38,797 nucleotides of DNA, taken from contig CAOJZZ010000006.1 in the NCBI GenBank assembly GCA_948466315.1, forward strand, positions 1 through 38,797. The letters run 5' to 3'. Both the position numbers and the translations under genes were made by a program. The notes under the pieces were generated by a model. It ran no database searches, was not told where the DNA came from, and worked only from the letters and a program-made list of their open reading frames with translations. This stretch comes from an uncultured Mycoplasmatota bacterium (lineage in GTDB: Bacteria > Bacillota_I > Bacilli_A > RF39 > UBA660). Shown here piece after piece: positions 1-8,547 of this stretch; positions within the stretch are counted from its first letter, which is position 1; every line of letters starts with the position of its first letter.

Positions 1-55
1 TCTCAATTAATTTTACATAGTTTTTGGTCCACCAACACTACTTGACAAAGAACCC
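1..55. mobile_element. possible end of an insertion sequence (ISL3-like), running off the window
   Basis: Directly after the dnaJ stop codon the minus strand reads GGGGTTCTTTGTCAAGTAG and continues with GTGTTGGTGGACC. From memory this resembles the terminal inverted repeats of ISL3-family elements, which often start GG.TCTTTGTCAA and contain GTGTTGGT. No transposase or second end is in the window, so this is only a resemblance. If correct, the element lies to the left and inserted at or just after the end of dnaJ. The alternative is ordinary intergenic sequence or part of a dnaJ terminator, but no clear hairpin with a T-run is seen. Confidence 0.3.
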
Positions 56-1198
56 CTAATCATTATTTTCCACGAATTTTTCAAAATTTCTAATCTCTTG
101 AGTATCTAAATCTGTTTTGGCTAATTTATCAATTAGTGATTTTTGTTCTCTAGATAGTTTTTTTGGAGTATAAACTTTGAATAAAACGTACATATCACCT
201 TTATGTTTTCTGTATTTGTTTTCTACACCTTTACCACGGATGCGTTGTTTATCTCCACTATTAGTTCCAGCAGTAATATTTAATTTAACATTACCATATA
301 AAGTAGGAATTGTTTTTTTACAACCTAGTATTGATTCAGTTAATGTTAGGGGAACTTCAATATAAATATCATCATTATCTCTAACATAGAATTCATGACC
401 ATCTACAATAAATTCAATATATAAATCACCATTACTACCACCATTAGAACCTGGATTACCTTTTCCACTTACTCGTAAGCGATCTTTTGTATTGATTCCT
501 GCAGGAATGTTGATAGTGATTTTCTTATTCTTTTTAACTTGTCCTCTTCCATGACATTCACTGCATTTTCTTTTATATATTTTTCCTGTTCCTCCACAGT
601 CTGAACATGTTGTTTTTGAAACAAAAGAACCTAAAATAGTCTGTTGTTTTGTGGTAATAGTTCCCGTTCCGTTACAAGTACTACACTTTGTAGAGTCGAA
701 ACCACCTTTACCATGACACTCATCACATTCTTCTACTACGTCCAAACTGAATTGTTTTTCTGTACCATAAATAGCCTCTTCAAAGTCAATATCCATACGC
801 ATTAGGACATCGCTTCCTTGTTTTGCTCTAGTAGAGTTAGAGGCACTGCTGTAGTTTTCAAAACCACCACCAAATCCGCCTCCAAAAATAGAGTCAAATA
901 TGTCTCCAAAGTCAAATCCGCTAGCATCAAAACCACCAAATCCGCCTCCGAAACCTTGAGATCCTCCTCCACCTACTCCAGCATGTCCATACTGATCATA
1001 CATTTTTCTTTTGTTTTCGTCGGATAATACTGAATAAGCTTCTTGTGCCTCTTTAAATTTTTCAGCTGCTTCTGGATTGTCTTTATTTAAATCTGGATGA
1101 TATTCTTTAGCTTTTTTTCTAAAAGCACTTTTTATCTCTTGCTCTGTGGCACTTTTACTAACGCCTAAAACGTCATAATAATCACGTTTTTCTGCCAT
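56..1198 (-). CDS. dnaJ: chaperone protein DnaJ (Hsp40)
   Basis: Co-chaperone that delivers unfolded clients to DnaK and stimulates its ATPase in the cytosol. The 380-aa protein has the standard type I layout: J domain (about residues 5-70) with the HPD triad at 34-36, a Gly/Phe-rich linker (about 75-113), a zinc domain with four CxxCxGxG-type motifs at about 158-165, 172-179, 198-205 and 212-219, and the C-terminal substrate-binding and dimerisation part. All eight zinc cysteines are present and the length is normal. A GAGGTG ribosome binding site precedes the ATG. It begins only 12 bases after pepF, not after dnaK as is usual, so it is probably co-transcribed with pepF in the HrcA-controlled operon. 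The stop codon abuts a possible insertion-sequence end. Identification is secure. Confidence 0.97.
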   Translation of the reverse strand: MAEKRDYYDVLGVSKSATEQEIKSAFRKKAKEYHPDLNKDNPEAAEKFKEAQEAYSVLSDENKRKMYDQYGHAGVGGGGSQGFGGGFGGFDASGFDFGDIFDSIFGGGFGGGFENYSSASNSTRAKQGSDVLMRMDIDFEEAIYGTEKQFSLDVVEECDECHGKGGFDSTKCSTCNGTGTITTKQQTILGSFVSKTTCSDCGGTGKIYKRKCSECHGRGQVKKNKKITINIPAGINTKDRLRVSGKGNPGSNGGSNGDLYIEFIVDGHEFYVRDNDDIYIEVPLTLTESILGCKKTIPTLYGNVKLNITAGTNSGDKQRIRGKGVENKYRKHKGDMYVLFKVYTPKKLSREQKSLIDKLAKTDLDTQEIRNFEKFVENND

Positions 1199-1210
1199 AA
1201 TTTCACCTCA

Positions 1211-3016
1211 CTACTTTTCATTATAAACTTTCTTAAACTCAGATAAAGTATTTTTAAAATCATTAATAGCACTTTCAAACACTTTAGAGTCTGTTAAATT
1301 TATATCAATTATTTTTAATACTTCTAATGGATAATCTCTGCCTCCAGAGGATAAAAATTCTAGATATTTTTCTTTAAAGCCCGTTTTATTATTGATAATA
1401 TTTTCAGCAATATAACAAGAAATTGATAAACTAGTTGCATATTGATAGACATAAAATGGACTATAAAAATGTGGTATTCTTAACCATTCGTATTTAATAT
1501 ACTCATCAACTACCACATCCTCTCCAAAATAATCTTTATTTAATTTATAATATAAATCACATAAATAATCACTGGTTAGAATGTTTTTATTATCAACATA
1601 TTCATGAACAGTTTTTTCAAATTCACAAAACATTGTTTGGCGATAAATGGTTCCTTTAAATAGGTCTAATTTCTCATTTAATATTCTTAATTTTTCAGAT
1701 TTATCAGTACTATTTTCATACATATAATGATTTAATAATAACTCATTAGTAGTTGATGCTATTTCTGCTAAAAAGATAGGATATGTAGCTGTTATATAAG
1801 GATTGTTTTTGTTTACATAATAAGTATGCATTGAATGACCTAATTCATGAGCTAAGGTACTAACATCATTATAAGTATTAGTATAATTAAGAAGCACATA
1901 AGGTAGAGTGTCAAAAGTACCTGTAGAATAAGCTCCTGATTTTTTACCCTTGTTTGGATATTTATCAATCCAACCATCAGAAAAAGCTTGTTTTAATGTT
2001 TCTTGATATTCATCTCCCAAAATACTTAAAGAGTCAAGGACAAGTTGTTTAGCTTCTTCAAAGGAATATTTCTTATTATTTTCTTCTTTTATTACTCTCG
2101 CATATGTATCATATAAATGAAATTCATCTAGATTAAGTATTTCTTTTTTTAGATTGTAATATTCATATAATAATGGAAGACTATTTCTAACTGTTTTAAT
2201 CAAATTATCATATAATTCAATAGGAATATTTTTAGGCTCTAGATACATTTTTATTGAACTATTGTAGTTTCTTAATCTACTAGTAATAGAATCATAAGTA
2301 ACTGTACTATTATAGGTAGAGGTCAGAGTATTTTTAACTTTAGCATAAGTTTCAAACAAACGCATAAAAGCGTCTTTACGAACTCTTCTATTCTCTGATT
2401 GAATGTAAGTTGAATAATTTGCTTCTGTCAACTCTACTTCTTGTTCTTTTTCATTAAGAATTTTTCCAAATTCTAAGTCGGCATTCATAAGATAAGATGA
2501 GGTATCATAACTTGATGATAATACTGGTTGATAGGCAGATATAACTTTTTCTACTTCCTCATCTAGTGTATGCTTAGCGGTTGAAAAAAGTACCTCGAAA
2601 TAATATTTATAGGGAGAAAGTTCTTGATGCTCATTAATATAAGTATCAATTATTTTTCTATCGGTTTTTAATATTTTAGGAACAATTGTTGCGGTTTTTT
2701 CTTCGTATTCAGCGTATAAATTTGTTGTTTTTCCTACTAAATCTTGATAAGTACTATTTGCTTTATCTTCATCACTTTTACAATTAGCATATACTGATAA
2801 TTTTTCTATGATTCTTGAGATTTTTTCATCTTGTACGAAATAATCTTTAAAAAACTCTCCTGTTTTTAAAAAATCTTTTTCTAAAGATACTAATTTTTCT
2901 AATTCTAGTTGGGCTTTTTCATAGTCTTTATTAAAATCTTCGATATTTTGGTATATTTTTTCTAAGTTCCATTGGTCTTTTTTTTCTTGTTCATTTCTTG
3001 TTTTTATTTTATCCAT
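1211..3016 (-). CDS. pepF: oligoendopeptidase F (M3B metallopeptidase)
   Basis: Cytosolic zinc endopeptidase that cuts short peptides. The 601-aa length is typical of PepF. The zinc-binding HELGH motif is visible at residues 390-394, followed by SMHTYY, with the downstream glutamate expected in the IFLAEIAST segment. The ATG has a good AGGAG ribosome binding site. Its position is unusual: it lies between dnaK and dnaJ, 59 bases after the dnaK stop and 12 bases before the dnaJ start, all on one strand. It may therefore be heat-induced and serve to break down peptides produced by stress proteolysis; that role is inference from context. Family assignment is confident; the exact substrate is not known from sequence. 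Confidence 0.93.
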   Translation of the reverse strand: MDKIKTRNEQEKKDQWNLEKIYQNIEDFNKDYEKAQLELEKLVSLEKDFLKTGEFFKDYFVQDEKISRIIEKLSVYANCKSDEDKANSTYQDLVGKTTNLYAEYEEKTATIVPKILKTDRKIIDTYINEHQELSPYKYYFEVLFSTAKHTLDEEVEKVISAYQPVLSSSYDTSSYLMNADLEFGKILNEKEQEVELTEANYSTYIQSENRRVRKDAFMRLFETYAKVKNTLTSTYNSTVTYDSITSRLRNYNSSIKMYLEPKNIPIELYDNLIKTVRNSLPLLYEYYNLKKEILNLDEFHLYDTYARVIKEENNKKYSFEEAKQLVLDSLSILGDEYQETLKQAFSDGWIDKYPNKGKKSGAYSTGTFDTLPYVLLNYTNTYNDVSTLAHELGHSMHTYYVNKNNPYITATYPIFLAEIASTTNELLLNHYMYENSTDKSEKLRILNEKLDLFKGTIYRQTMFCEFEKTVHEYVDNKNILTSDYLCDLYYKLNKDYFGEDVVVDEYIKYEWLRIPHFYSPFYVYQYATSLSISCYIAENIINNKTGFKEKYLEFLSSGGRDYPLEVLKIIDINLTDSKVFESAINDFKNTLSEFKKVYNEK

Positions 3017-3039
3017 TATATTCTCCTATTTATACTAGT

Positions 3040-3067
3040 AAGAAGTAGTCATTTTTGGCTACTTCTT
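3040..3067 (-). other. stem-loop between dnaK and pepF
   Basis: AAGAAGTAG (3040-3048) and CTACTTCTT (3059-3067) form a perfect 9-bp stem with a 10-base loop. On the transcribed (minus) strand it is not followed by a T-run, so it is not a normal terminator. It could be a partial terminator, an RNA-processing site or a stabiliser of the upstream dnaK message that lowers pepF-dnaJ expression. Confidence 0.5.
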
Positions 3068-3075
3068 AATTTATT

Positions 3076-4908
3076 TTATTCCTCTTCGATATCAGCTTCT
3101 TGAACATCATCATCTTTTTTCTTACTATCTTTTTTATCTTCTTTAGACTCTGGTTCTTCTTCTGCTTGACGTTCTTTTGCAGCTTGTTCATATACTTTGG
3201 TTGCTAGAGCCATGGCTTTTTCTTGAAGTTTTTCTTTTTTATCTTTGATTTTATCGATATCGTCTTTTTCTAAGGCTTCTTTTAAATCTTTAATTAAATC
3301 TTCAGCCTCTTCTTTTTCTTTATCGGATGCTTTATCACCTAAATCTTTCAAAGATTTTTCAGTTTGGAAAACTAACTGTTCAGCTTCATTTTTAATTTCA
3401 GCTTCTTCTTTGCGTTTTTCATCAGCTTCTTTATTTTCTTCGGCTTCTTTACGCATTTTTTCAATTTCATCGTCAGAAAGATTGGTACTTGAAGTAATGG
3501 TAATTGATTGTTCTTTATTAGTACCTAAATCTTTAGCGGTAACATTAACGATACCATTAGCATCGATATCAAATTTAACTTCGATTTGTGGAACGCCACG
3601 TGGAGCTGGTGGAATATTAGTAAGTTGGAATCTTCCTAGAGTCTTATTATCAGCAGCCATTGGTCTTTCACCTTGTAGAACATGAATGTCTACAGCTGGT
3701 TGATTATCAGCTGCTGTTGAAAATACTTCTGATTTTGATGTTGGAATAGTAGTATTTCTTGGTATTAAAGTTGTCATAACTCCACCTAATGTTTCAAGTC
3801 CTAAAGATAATGGAGTAACATCTAGTAGAACAATGTCATTAACGTCTCCTGTCAAAACTCCACCTTGGATAGCAGCACCCATTGCTACTACTTCATCAGG
3901 ATTAACTTCGCGAGATGGTTCTTTTCCTAATTCTTTAGTAATTAAATCATAAACCATTGGAACACGAGTTGAACCACCAACTAAAACTACTTTATCAATG
4001 TCTTTTCTAGTCATATTGGCATCTTTTAAAGCTTTTTTAACTGGCTCTAAAGTAGATTCTACTAAATCAGAAATTAAATCTTCAAATTTAGCACGTGTTA
4101 AAGTCATATCTAAGTGTAGAGGTTCTCCATCTTCACCTTTAGCAATGAATGGTGCAGAAATTTGAGTTGATACCATTCCTGATAAGTCTTTTTTAGCTTT
4201 TTCAGCAACTTCTTTTAAACGTTGCATAGCCATGGCATCATCAGTTAAATCAATATCATTTTCCTTCTTGAATTCCTTAACTAAGTAATCCATAATTCTT
4301 TGGTCAAAGTCATCTCCACCTAAGTTGTTATTTCCATTAGTAGATTTAACTTCAAAAACACCATCACCTAATTCTAGTATAGATACATCAAAGGTTCCAC
4401 CACCTAAATCATAAACAAGAATAGTTTGTCCTTCTTCTTTTTCTAAACCATATGATAGAGCTGCTGCTGTTGGTTCGTTAATAATTCTTTCTACTTCTAA
4501 ACCAGCAATCTTACCAGCATTTTTTGTTGCTTGACGTTGTGCATCATTGAAGTAAGCTGGAACAGTAATAACAGCTTTAGTTACTTTTTCTCCTAAATAA
4601 CTTTCGGCATAATCTTTAATATAAGATAAAATCATAGCAGAAATTTCTTCTGGGGTGTATTTTTTTCCTTCTAATTCTACTTTATCACTAGTTCCCATTT
4701 TTCTTTTAATAGAAATAACTGTATTTTTGTTAGTTAATGCTTGTCTTTTAGCAGATTCTCCAACGATTCTTTCGCCTTTTTTAAAAGCAACTACAGATGG
4801 GGTTGTTCTGCCTCCTTCTGGGTTTGGAATTACTTTTGGAGCTCCAGCTTCCAATACTGCAGCACATGAATTGGTTGTACCTAAATCGATACCTATTATT
4901 TTACTCAT
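3076..4908 (-). CDS. dnaK: chaperone protein DnaK (Hsp70)
   Basis: ATP-driven cytosolic chaperone working with DnaJ and GrpE. The 610-aa length fits Bacillota DnaK. The N-terminal nucleotide-binding domain starts with [10 protein letters not shown] and has the phosphate loop [12 protein letters not shown] and the [10 protein letters not shown] signature. The linker region DVTPLSLG leads into the substrate-binding domain (RNTTIPT), followed by a charged helical lid and an acidic Lys/Glu-rich tail ending in EEE. The start has an AAGGAGAG ribosome binding site. It lies 17 bases after grpE and belongs to the CIRCE-controlled operon. No key residue appears missing. Confidence 0.98.
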   Translation of the reverse strand: MSKIIGIDLGTTNSCAAVLEAGAPKVIPNPEGGRTTPSVVAFKKGERIVGESAKRQALTNKNTVISIKRKMGTSDKVELEGKKYTPEEISAMILSYIKDYAESYLGEKVTKAVITVPAYFNDAQRQATKNAGKIAGLEVERIINEPTAAALSYGLEKEEGQTILVYDLGGGTFDVSILELGDGVFEVKSTNGNNNLGGDDFDQRIMDYLVKEFKKENDIDLTDDAMAMQRLKEVAEKAKKDLSGMVSTQISAPFIAKGEDGEPLHLDMTLTRAKFEDLISDLVESTLEPVKKALKDANMTRKDIDKVVLVGGSTRVPMVYDLITKELGKEPSREVNPDEVVAMGAAIQGGVLTGDVNDIVLLDVTPLSLGLETLGGVMTTLIPRNTTIPTSKSEVFSTAADNQPAVDIHVLQGERPMAADNKTLGRFQLTNIPPAPRGVPQIEVKFDIDANGIVNVTAKDLGTNKEQSITITSSTNLSDDEIEKMRKEAEENKEADEKRKEEAEIKNEAEQLVFQTEKSLKDLGDKASDKEKEEAEDLIKDLKEALEKDDIDKIKDKKEKLQEKAMALATKVYEQAAKERQAEEEPESKEDKKDSKKKDDDVQEADIEEE

Positions 4909-4925
4909 AATTTATCTCTCCTTTT

Positions 4926-5540
4926 TTATTTTTGATTTATTTTTACTGATGCAGGACGAATAACCCTACCTTTTAATTTATATCCTTTTAATAAAACCTC
5001 TATAACTACATCATCATCTAACTCTGAAACACTATCCGTTAATAGAGCTTCTTCTTGAGTAGGATCAAATACTTCTCCCACACGATTAATTTCCTCAACA
5101 CCATATTTTTTTAAAATATCGTTTAAAGTGGCATACATCATTTTAAAGCCATCTAAGAATTTTGATAATTCATCTGTTAGGTCATTGTCATCTAATTTTA
5201 TAGCTCTTTCAAAATTATCAATAACTAGAATAATTTCCATAATCAAATCTTGATTAGCATATTTTAATAATGTATTAGTTTCTTCATCTTTTCTTTTACG
5301 ATAATTAACTAACTCAGCTTGAGCTATTTTTACTTTTTCTAGTAACTCTTTATTTTGAGCTTCTAAAGTTTCTATTTGCTTTTTTAAGTTATCATCTTTT
5401 TTATCCTTATTTTTACAATGACATTCATGATCACATGAAGTTTCATTATGATTACAAGATGATTCTTTTTCTTCTAATTGTTCTTTAACTACTTCAACTT
5501 GTTCTTCTTTTTCTTTAGCTTTTATATCTTTTTTTGGCAT
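4926..5540 (-). CDS. grpE: nucleotide exchange factor GrpE with Cys/His-rich N-terminus
   Basis: Exchanges ADP for ATP on DnaK. The 204-aa protein has the long N-terminal helix (about residues 50-105, including LVNYRKRKDEE) and the C-terminal beta wing with the family-typical ending GYKLKGRVIRPASVKI. The disordered N-terminal tail is odd: residues 29-42 carry C29, H31, C36, H38, C40, H41 and C42, a dense cluster that could bind a metal ion or respond to oxidation. Bacterial GrpE tails are usually only acidic and low in complexity. The gene starts 8 bases after hrcA and precedes dnaK by 17 bases. GrpE identity is firm; the meaning of the Cys/His tail is unknown. Confidence 0.95.
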   Translation of the reverse strand: MPKKDIKAKEKEEQVEVVKEQLEEKESSCNHNETSCDHECHCKNKDKKDDNLKKQIETLEAQNKELLEKVKIAQAELVNYRKRKDEETNTLLKYANQDLIMEIILVIDNFERAIKLDDNDLTDELSKFLDGFKMMYATLNDILKKYGVEEINRVGEVFDPTQEEALLTDSVSELDDDVVIEVLLKGYKLKGRVIRPASVKINQK

Positions 5541-5548
5541 AACATTAC

Positions 5549-6538
5549 CTACCCTTCTATGTTTTCTTTGATATATTCTAACATACTTACGACACGATCA
5601 TATTCCATTCTTTTAGGACCAATGATGGCTATAGTGCCATTATCTTTACCAGTTGTAAATTTAGTCTTAATTACTGTGATATCACTATCAATATTATTTT
5701 CATTACCAATATAGACCTTTATGTTATTATCATCATCTTCTTCAATACTTTGCAAGATATCTCTATCTTCTAATTTATTAAAGACATTTTTTACTTTTTC
5801 TATATTACTACTAAATTCTGGCTGTTCTAGAAACTTGTTTTTTCCTACTACATTTACATTTTGACTAGTAAAGTCGTTGAATACATTATAGAAAGCATTA
5901 TATAGTTGTTCATGTTGTTTAACATATTTACCAATGATTGGTTTTATTTCGTATTCCAATTTTATATTTACTTCATCAATTGGAGTACCAGCAATGAGGT
6001 TATTAATTAGACTTACTGTTTTTTCCACTTCTTTTAGTGATACATCCCTAAGTTTCATAGTTTTATGTTCTACATGACCATGATTAGTAACAATGATTAC
6101 AGCTATACTTTCATCATCAATCGCAATTACTTCTATTTTTTTTAGAAGATTCTCATGAGAAGTACTTCCTAGTACTACAGTAGTATAGTTTGTCATATCT
6201 GATATAACTTGTAAACTCTTAGTAATTACATCAGATAGTGCTAATTGTTTATTACTAAAAACAATTTGTAGTTTTAACATATCTTGAGCATTCATTTTTT
6301 TTGCTTCCATTAGATTGTCTACATAGTATCTGTATCCTGATTCACTTGGAACTCTACCAGAAGAAGTATGAGTTTTTTCTAAAAGGCCTAATTCTTCTAG
6401 ATTTCCCATTTCATTTCGAATGGTAGCACTTGAACAATTTAATATTTTAGATATTGCTTTGGAACCTACTGGAGTAGGGTCTTTAATATATCTTTCAACA
6501 ATTAATCTTAAAACCCTTTTTTGTCTTTCAGTCAACAT
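5549..6538 (-). CDS. hrcA: heat-inducible transcription repressor HrcA
   Basis: Repressor of class I heat-shock genes that binds CIRCE operators and is folded by GroE. The 329-aa protein has the N-terminal winged helix domain (LTERQKRVLRLIVERYI, then PVGSKAIS and SSATIRNEMGNLEELGLL) with the conserved HTSSGRVPSESGYRYYVD segment, followed by the GAF-like and inserted dimerisation domains. Length is close to that of the Bacillus protein. AGGAGG lies 8 bases ahead of the ATG and touches the proximal CIRCE element. It is the first gene of hrcA-grpE-dnaK-pepF-dnaJ, so it controls its own operon. groES/groEL are not in this window. Confidence 0.97.
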   Translation of the reverse strand: MLTERQKRVLRLIVERYIKDPTPVGSKAISKILNCSSATIRNEMGNLEELGLLEKTHTSSGRVPSESGYRYYVDNLMEAKKMNAQDMLKLQIVFSNKQLALSDVITKSLQVISDMTNYTTVVLGSTSHENLLKKIEVIAIDDESIAVIIVTNHGHVEHKTMKLRDVSLKEVEKTVSLINNLIAGTPIDEVNIKLEYEIKPIIGKYVKQHEQLYNAFYNVFNDFTSQNVNVVGKNKFLEQPEFSSNIEKVKNVFNKLEDRDILQSIEEDDDNNIKVYIGNENNIDSDITVIKTKFTTGKDNGTIAIIGPKRMEYDRVVSMLEYIKENIEG

Positions 6539-6550
6539 GATATTAACCTC

Positions 6551-6577
6551 CTAGCACTACTAATTTATGAGCGCTAA
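6551..6577 (-). promoter_or_regulatory. CIRCE operator 1 (HrcA site)
   Basis: On the minus strand this reads TTAGCGCTC, nine spacer bases, TAGTGCTAG, a close match to the CIRCE consensus TTAGCACTC-N9-GAGTGCTAA with the exact 9-base spacing. It covers the predicted transcription start and touches the hrcA ribosome binding site, so bound HrcA would block initiation. It is also predicted to lie in the 5' end of the mRNA. Confidence 0.93.
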
Positions 6578-6581
6578 TGTA

Positions 6582-6610
6582 ATTGTATGACATAATTTAG
6601 CACATGTCAA
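6582..6610 (-). promoter_or_regulatory. sigma-A promoter of the hrcA operon
   Basis: On the minus strand a consensus -35 TTGACA (6605-6610) is followed after 17 bases by -10 TACAAT (6582-6587). Predicted initiation is near 6575. The -35 lies inside the distal CIRCE and the start site inside the proximal one. Confidence 0.9.
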
Positions 6611-6623
6611 TAGTTTGTGCTAA
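6597..6623 (-). promoter_or_regulatory. CIRCE operator 2 (HrcA site)
   Basis: TTAGCACAT (6597-6605), nine bases, TTGTGCTAA (6615-6623): a nearly perfect 9-9-9 inverted repeat of the CIRCE type. It overlaps the -35 hexamer. A further half-site, TTAGCACTG, is seen at 6637-6645 without a partner. Confidence 0.88.
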
Positions 6624-6712
6624 TTTCATTTTATTATTAGCACTGTTTTCTTACTATTACAAAAACAACATAGTAAGACTTAATATTATTTCGTTATATT
6701 ATTGTGGCTGCA

Positions 6713-6738
6713 AAGATAAAAGTAGTCAAATGACTACT
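6713..6738 (-). terminator. rho-independent terminator of the lectin-like gene
   Basis: On the minus strand an 8-bp stem AGTAGTCA/TGACTACT with a two-base loop is followed by TTTTATCTTT. The hairpin overlaps the TAG stop codon of the upstream gene and separates it from the hrcA promoter. Confidence 0.85.
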
Positions 6739-8512
6739 AATATTCAGCATTTACAAATCTAAATCTTTGACCGTAAGTAGTTCCAGATGATGGTGTTCTA
6801 AGATAAATATTACTTAGACTATTAAAGGTATTTGAGGCAGTAGTAGCATAAGTACCACAGGAATCTCCTGTTTCACATTTTGCTTTCATACGATAGTGTC
6901 CATTGTGAAGTGGAGTAATTTCCCATAGTTCCCAATAATGATTACCAAAGGCTGTATTAGCTACAATATCAACTTCATCTTCAGTTGAGCCTTCTTCATT
7001 TTGCATAGCCATATTAGTGTTACTTTCTATAACTTTATAATAATTACCAGTAACCCTTTCTACATACCATTTTTGTGTTTTTGCTCCTACATGCCATTTT
7101 AGTTCAACATTTTTATTACCAACTAAAGTAATAGAAGCATTTTCGGTATAGGCTGGAAAAATATAATAATTACCATTTGGTAAGTAATCTTCAGAGTCTG
7201 GTTGCCAAGCAGAATAATGAAAACCAGTAGAACTTTCTTGTTCTGCTTCAGTTCCTTTATCGCTTCCAACTGAAGTGTTTCCTTTTAATACTTGCCAAGA
7301 TCCATTACTATTTACAGCCACCTGATGACTTTTATAATTATATTTTTTGTTATTTAAATTAAAATTATGCCAAACTGCTACTTCGTCAAGATTATAACTA
7401 GCACCTAAGTTTACAATAATACAAGTTGACCCACTTGAATTACTAGCATATAAATTATTGTTTGCATTACCATCTGTTATATAACCTAAATTACTAACAC
7501 CGCTGGCACTTACAGACTTTCCTTTGGCTACATTATTGCCTTGGGAAATCGCTTGAACTTCTAACCAATAATTAGCAGCGTTAATATTAGAGCCATTAAT
7601 ACAATCTCTAATTTGAGTAACGTTGTTAAGTTTACCATGTCTTCTAGCTGGTGGATTATTTATATCAGTTTGTGAGACTAGTTCAATACTAGCCTTTCCC
7701 TTTCCTGTATGAACACCTGGTGTCATATAGCCATTAATAAAGTATTTACCACTAGAGTGACGAGTTGTATTAGTGCTTGTTGAGATAGAACCAGCATAAC
7801 CTGAGATATAAGAAGAGCCACCTTCGTTAATTTTTCCACCATAGTAACCACCGCCACCGCCGCCATTACTACCAGTAGCATTAGCACCTATACCAAAAGC
7901 ATTTCCAGCATTTTGGGTAGCACTACCATAGGTGTCGTTATTTTTCTTTCCTACCAATGATCCTCCTGCTCCTCCAGCTTTACTGCCGTTACTCCCACCA
8001 CCACCTGCTGCAACCATAATTCTAGATTTTAGTGAGGCATCACCATTCCAAGCTCCGCTTTCTAGTCTTACATCAGTAGCACCACCGCCACCGCCTTTTG
8101 ATGCTGAACCGCCTCCGTTCCAACCGGCCCTATTAGTTTCTCCTTGACCACCTAAGTAAAAGTATAAATGAGCATTTTCTTCTAGATAAATAATCCCTGA
8201 AGTATATGCTCCTCTACCATTAGTGGAAGTGGCATCATAACCTCCACCACTTGCTCCCCATAGTTCTATTTTATACCAACCAGCTTTACCATAAGGAACA
8301 ATATATTCTTGCCCATCATTACTTTGATCAAAGTTAGCGGTTGTTTCACTAAAACGATTCAATTCTTCTTCAACTTTTTTTACTAAAGTTGAAGTGTTCT
8401 TACGATTATTAGACATATGACTCATTAATAAAATTACAATTAAGGTAAGCATTATTAGTAAGCCATATAAAACTGTTGATACTGCAAAACCCTTATTATT
8501 CAATCTTCTCAT
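6737..8512 (-). CDS. membrane-anchored glycine-rich, discoidin-like and ricin-type lectin surface protein
   Basis: Probable surface adhesin of 591 aa. It begins MRRLNNKGFAVS and then has one hydrophobic segment (to about residue 30), like a prepilin-type N-terminus (Gly-Phe junction) but without the usual Glu at +5. After a coiled stretch comes a glycine-rich domain (about 68-280) of the type starting YKIELWGASGGG with many Gly runs. A discoidin/F5-8-type-like segment follows (about 320-412: AKGKSVSASG, YITDGN, IVNLG, VAVWHNF), and then a C-terminal ricin-type beta-trefoil (about 448-591) with QKW, YYKVIES and HYWELW elements. The ATG used here has GGTGAT six bases upstream (8519-8524); a start five codons further out has no ribosome site. 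It is 35 bases behind rsmD and has its own terminator. Domain names are by eye. No other pilus genes are nearby. Confidence 0.75.
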   Translation of the reverse strand: MRRLNNKGFAVSTVLYGLLIMLTLIVILLMSHMSNNRKNTSTLVKKVEEELNRFSETTANFDQSNDGQEYIVPYGKAGWYKIELWGASGGGYDATSTNGRGAYTSGIIYLEENAHLYFYLGGQGETNRAGWNGGGSASKGGGGGATDVRLESGAWNGDASLKSRIMVAAGGGGSNGSKAGGAGGSLVGKKNNDTYGSATQNAGNAFGIGANATGSNGGGGGGYYGGKINEGGSSYISGYAGSISTSTNTTRHSSGKYFINGYMTPGVHTGKGKASIELVSQTDINNPPARRHGKLNNVTQIRDCINGSNINAANYWLEVQAISQGNNVAKGKSVSASGVSNLGYITDGNANNNLYASNSSGSTCIIVNLGASYNLDEVAVWHNFNLNNKKYNYKSHQVAVNSNGSWQVLKGNTSVGSDKGTEAEQESSTGFHYSAWQPDSEDYLPNGNYYIFPAYTENASITLVGNKNVELKWHVGAKTQKWYVERVTGNYYKVIESNTNMAMQNEEGSTEDEVDIVANTAFGNHYWELWEITPLHNGHYRMKAKCETGDSCGTYATTASNTFNSLSNIYLRTPSSGTTYGQRFRFVNAEY

Positions 8513-8547
8513 TTTTAAATCACCCATCTATTCTAAGAAGTATTTTA

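Noticed and set aside
3245-3685. 146-codon plus-strand frame opposite dnaK
   Set aside because: Antisense of the conserved dnaK C-terminal coding region; Ser-rich artefact.
7932-8147. Pro-rich plus-strand frame of 71 codons
   Set aside because: Mirror of the glycine-rich part of the lectin-like gene (Gly codons read in reverse give Pro).
6737-8512. Type IV pilus system
   Set aside because: Only a prepilin-like N-terminus is present; no assembly ATPase, membrane platform or prepilin peptidase gene lies in the window, and the +5 Glu is absent.
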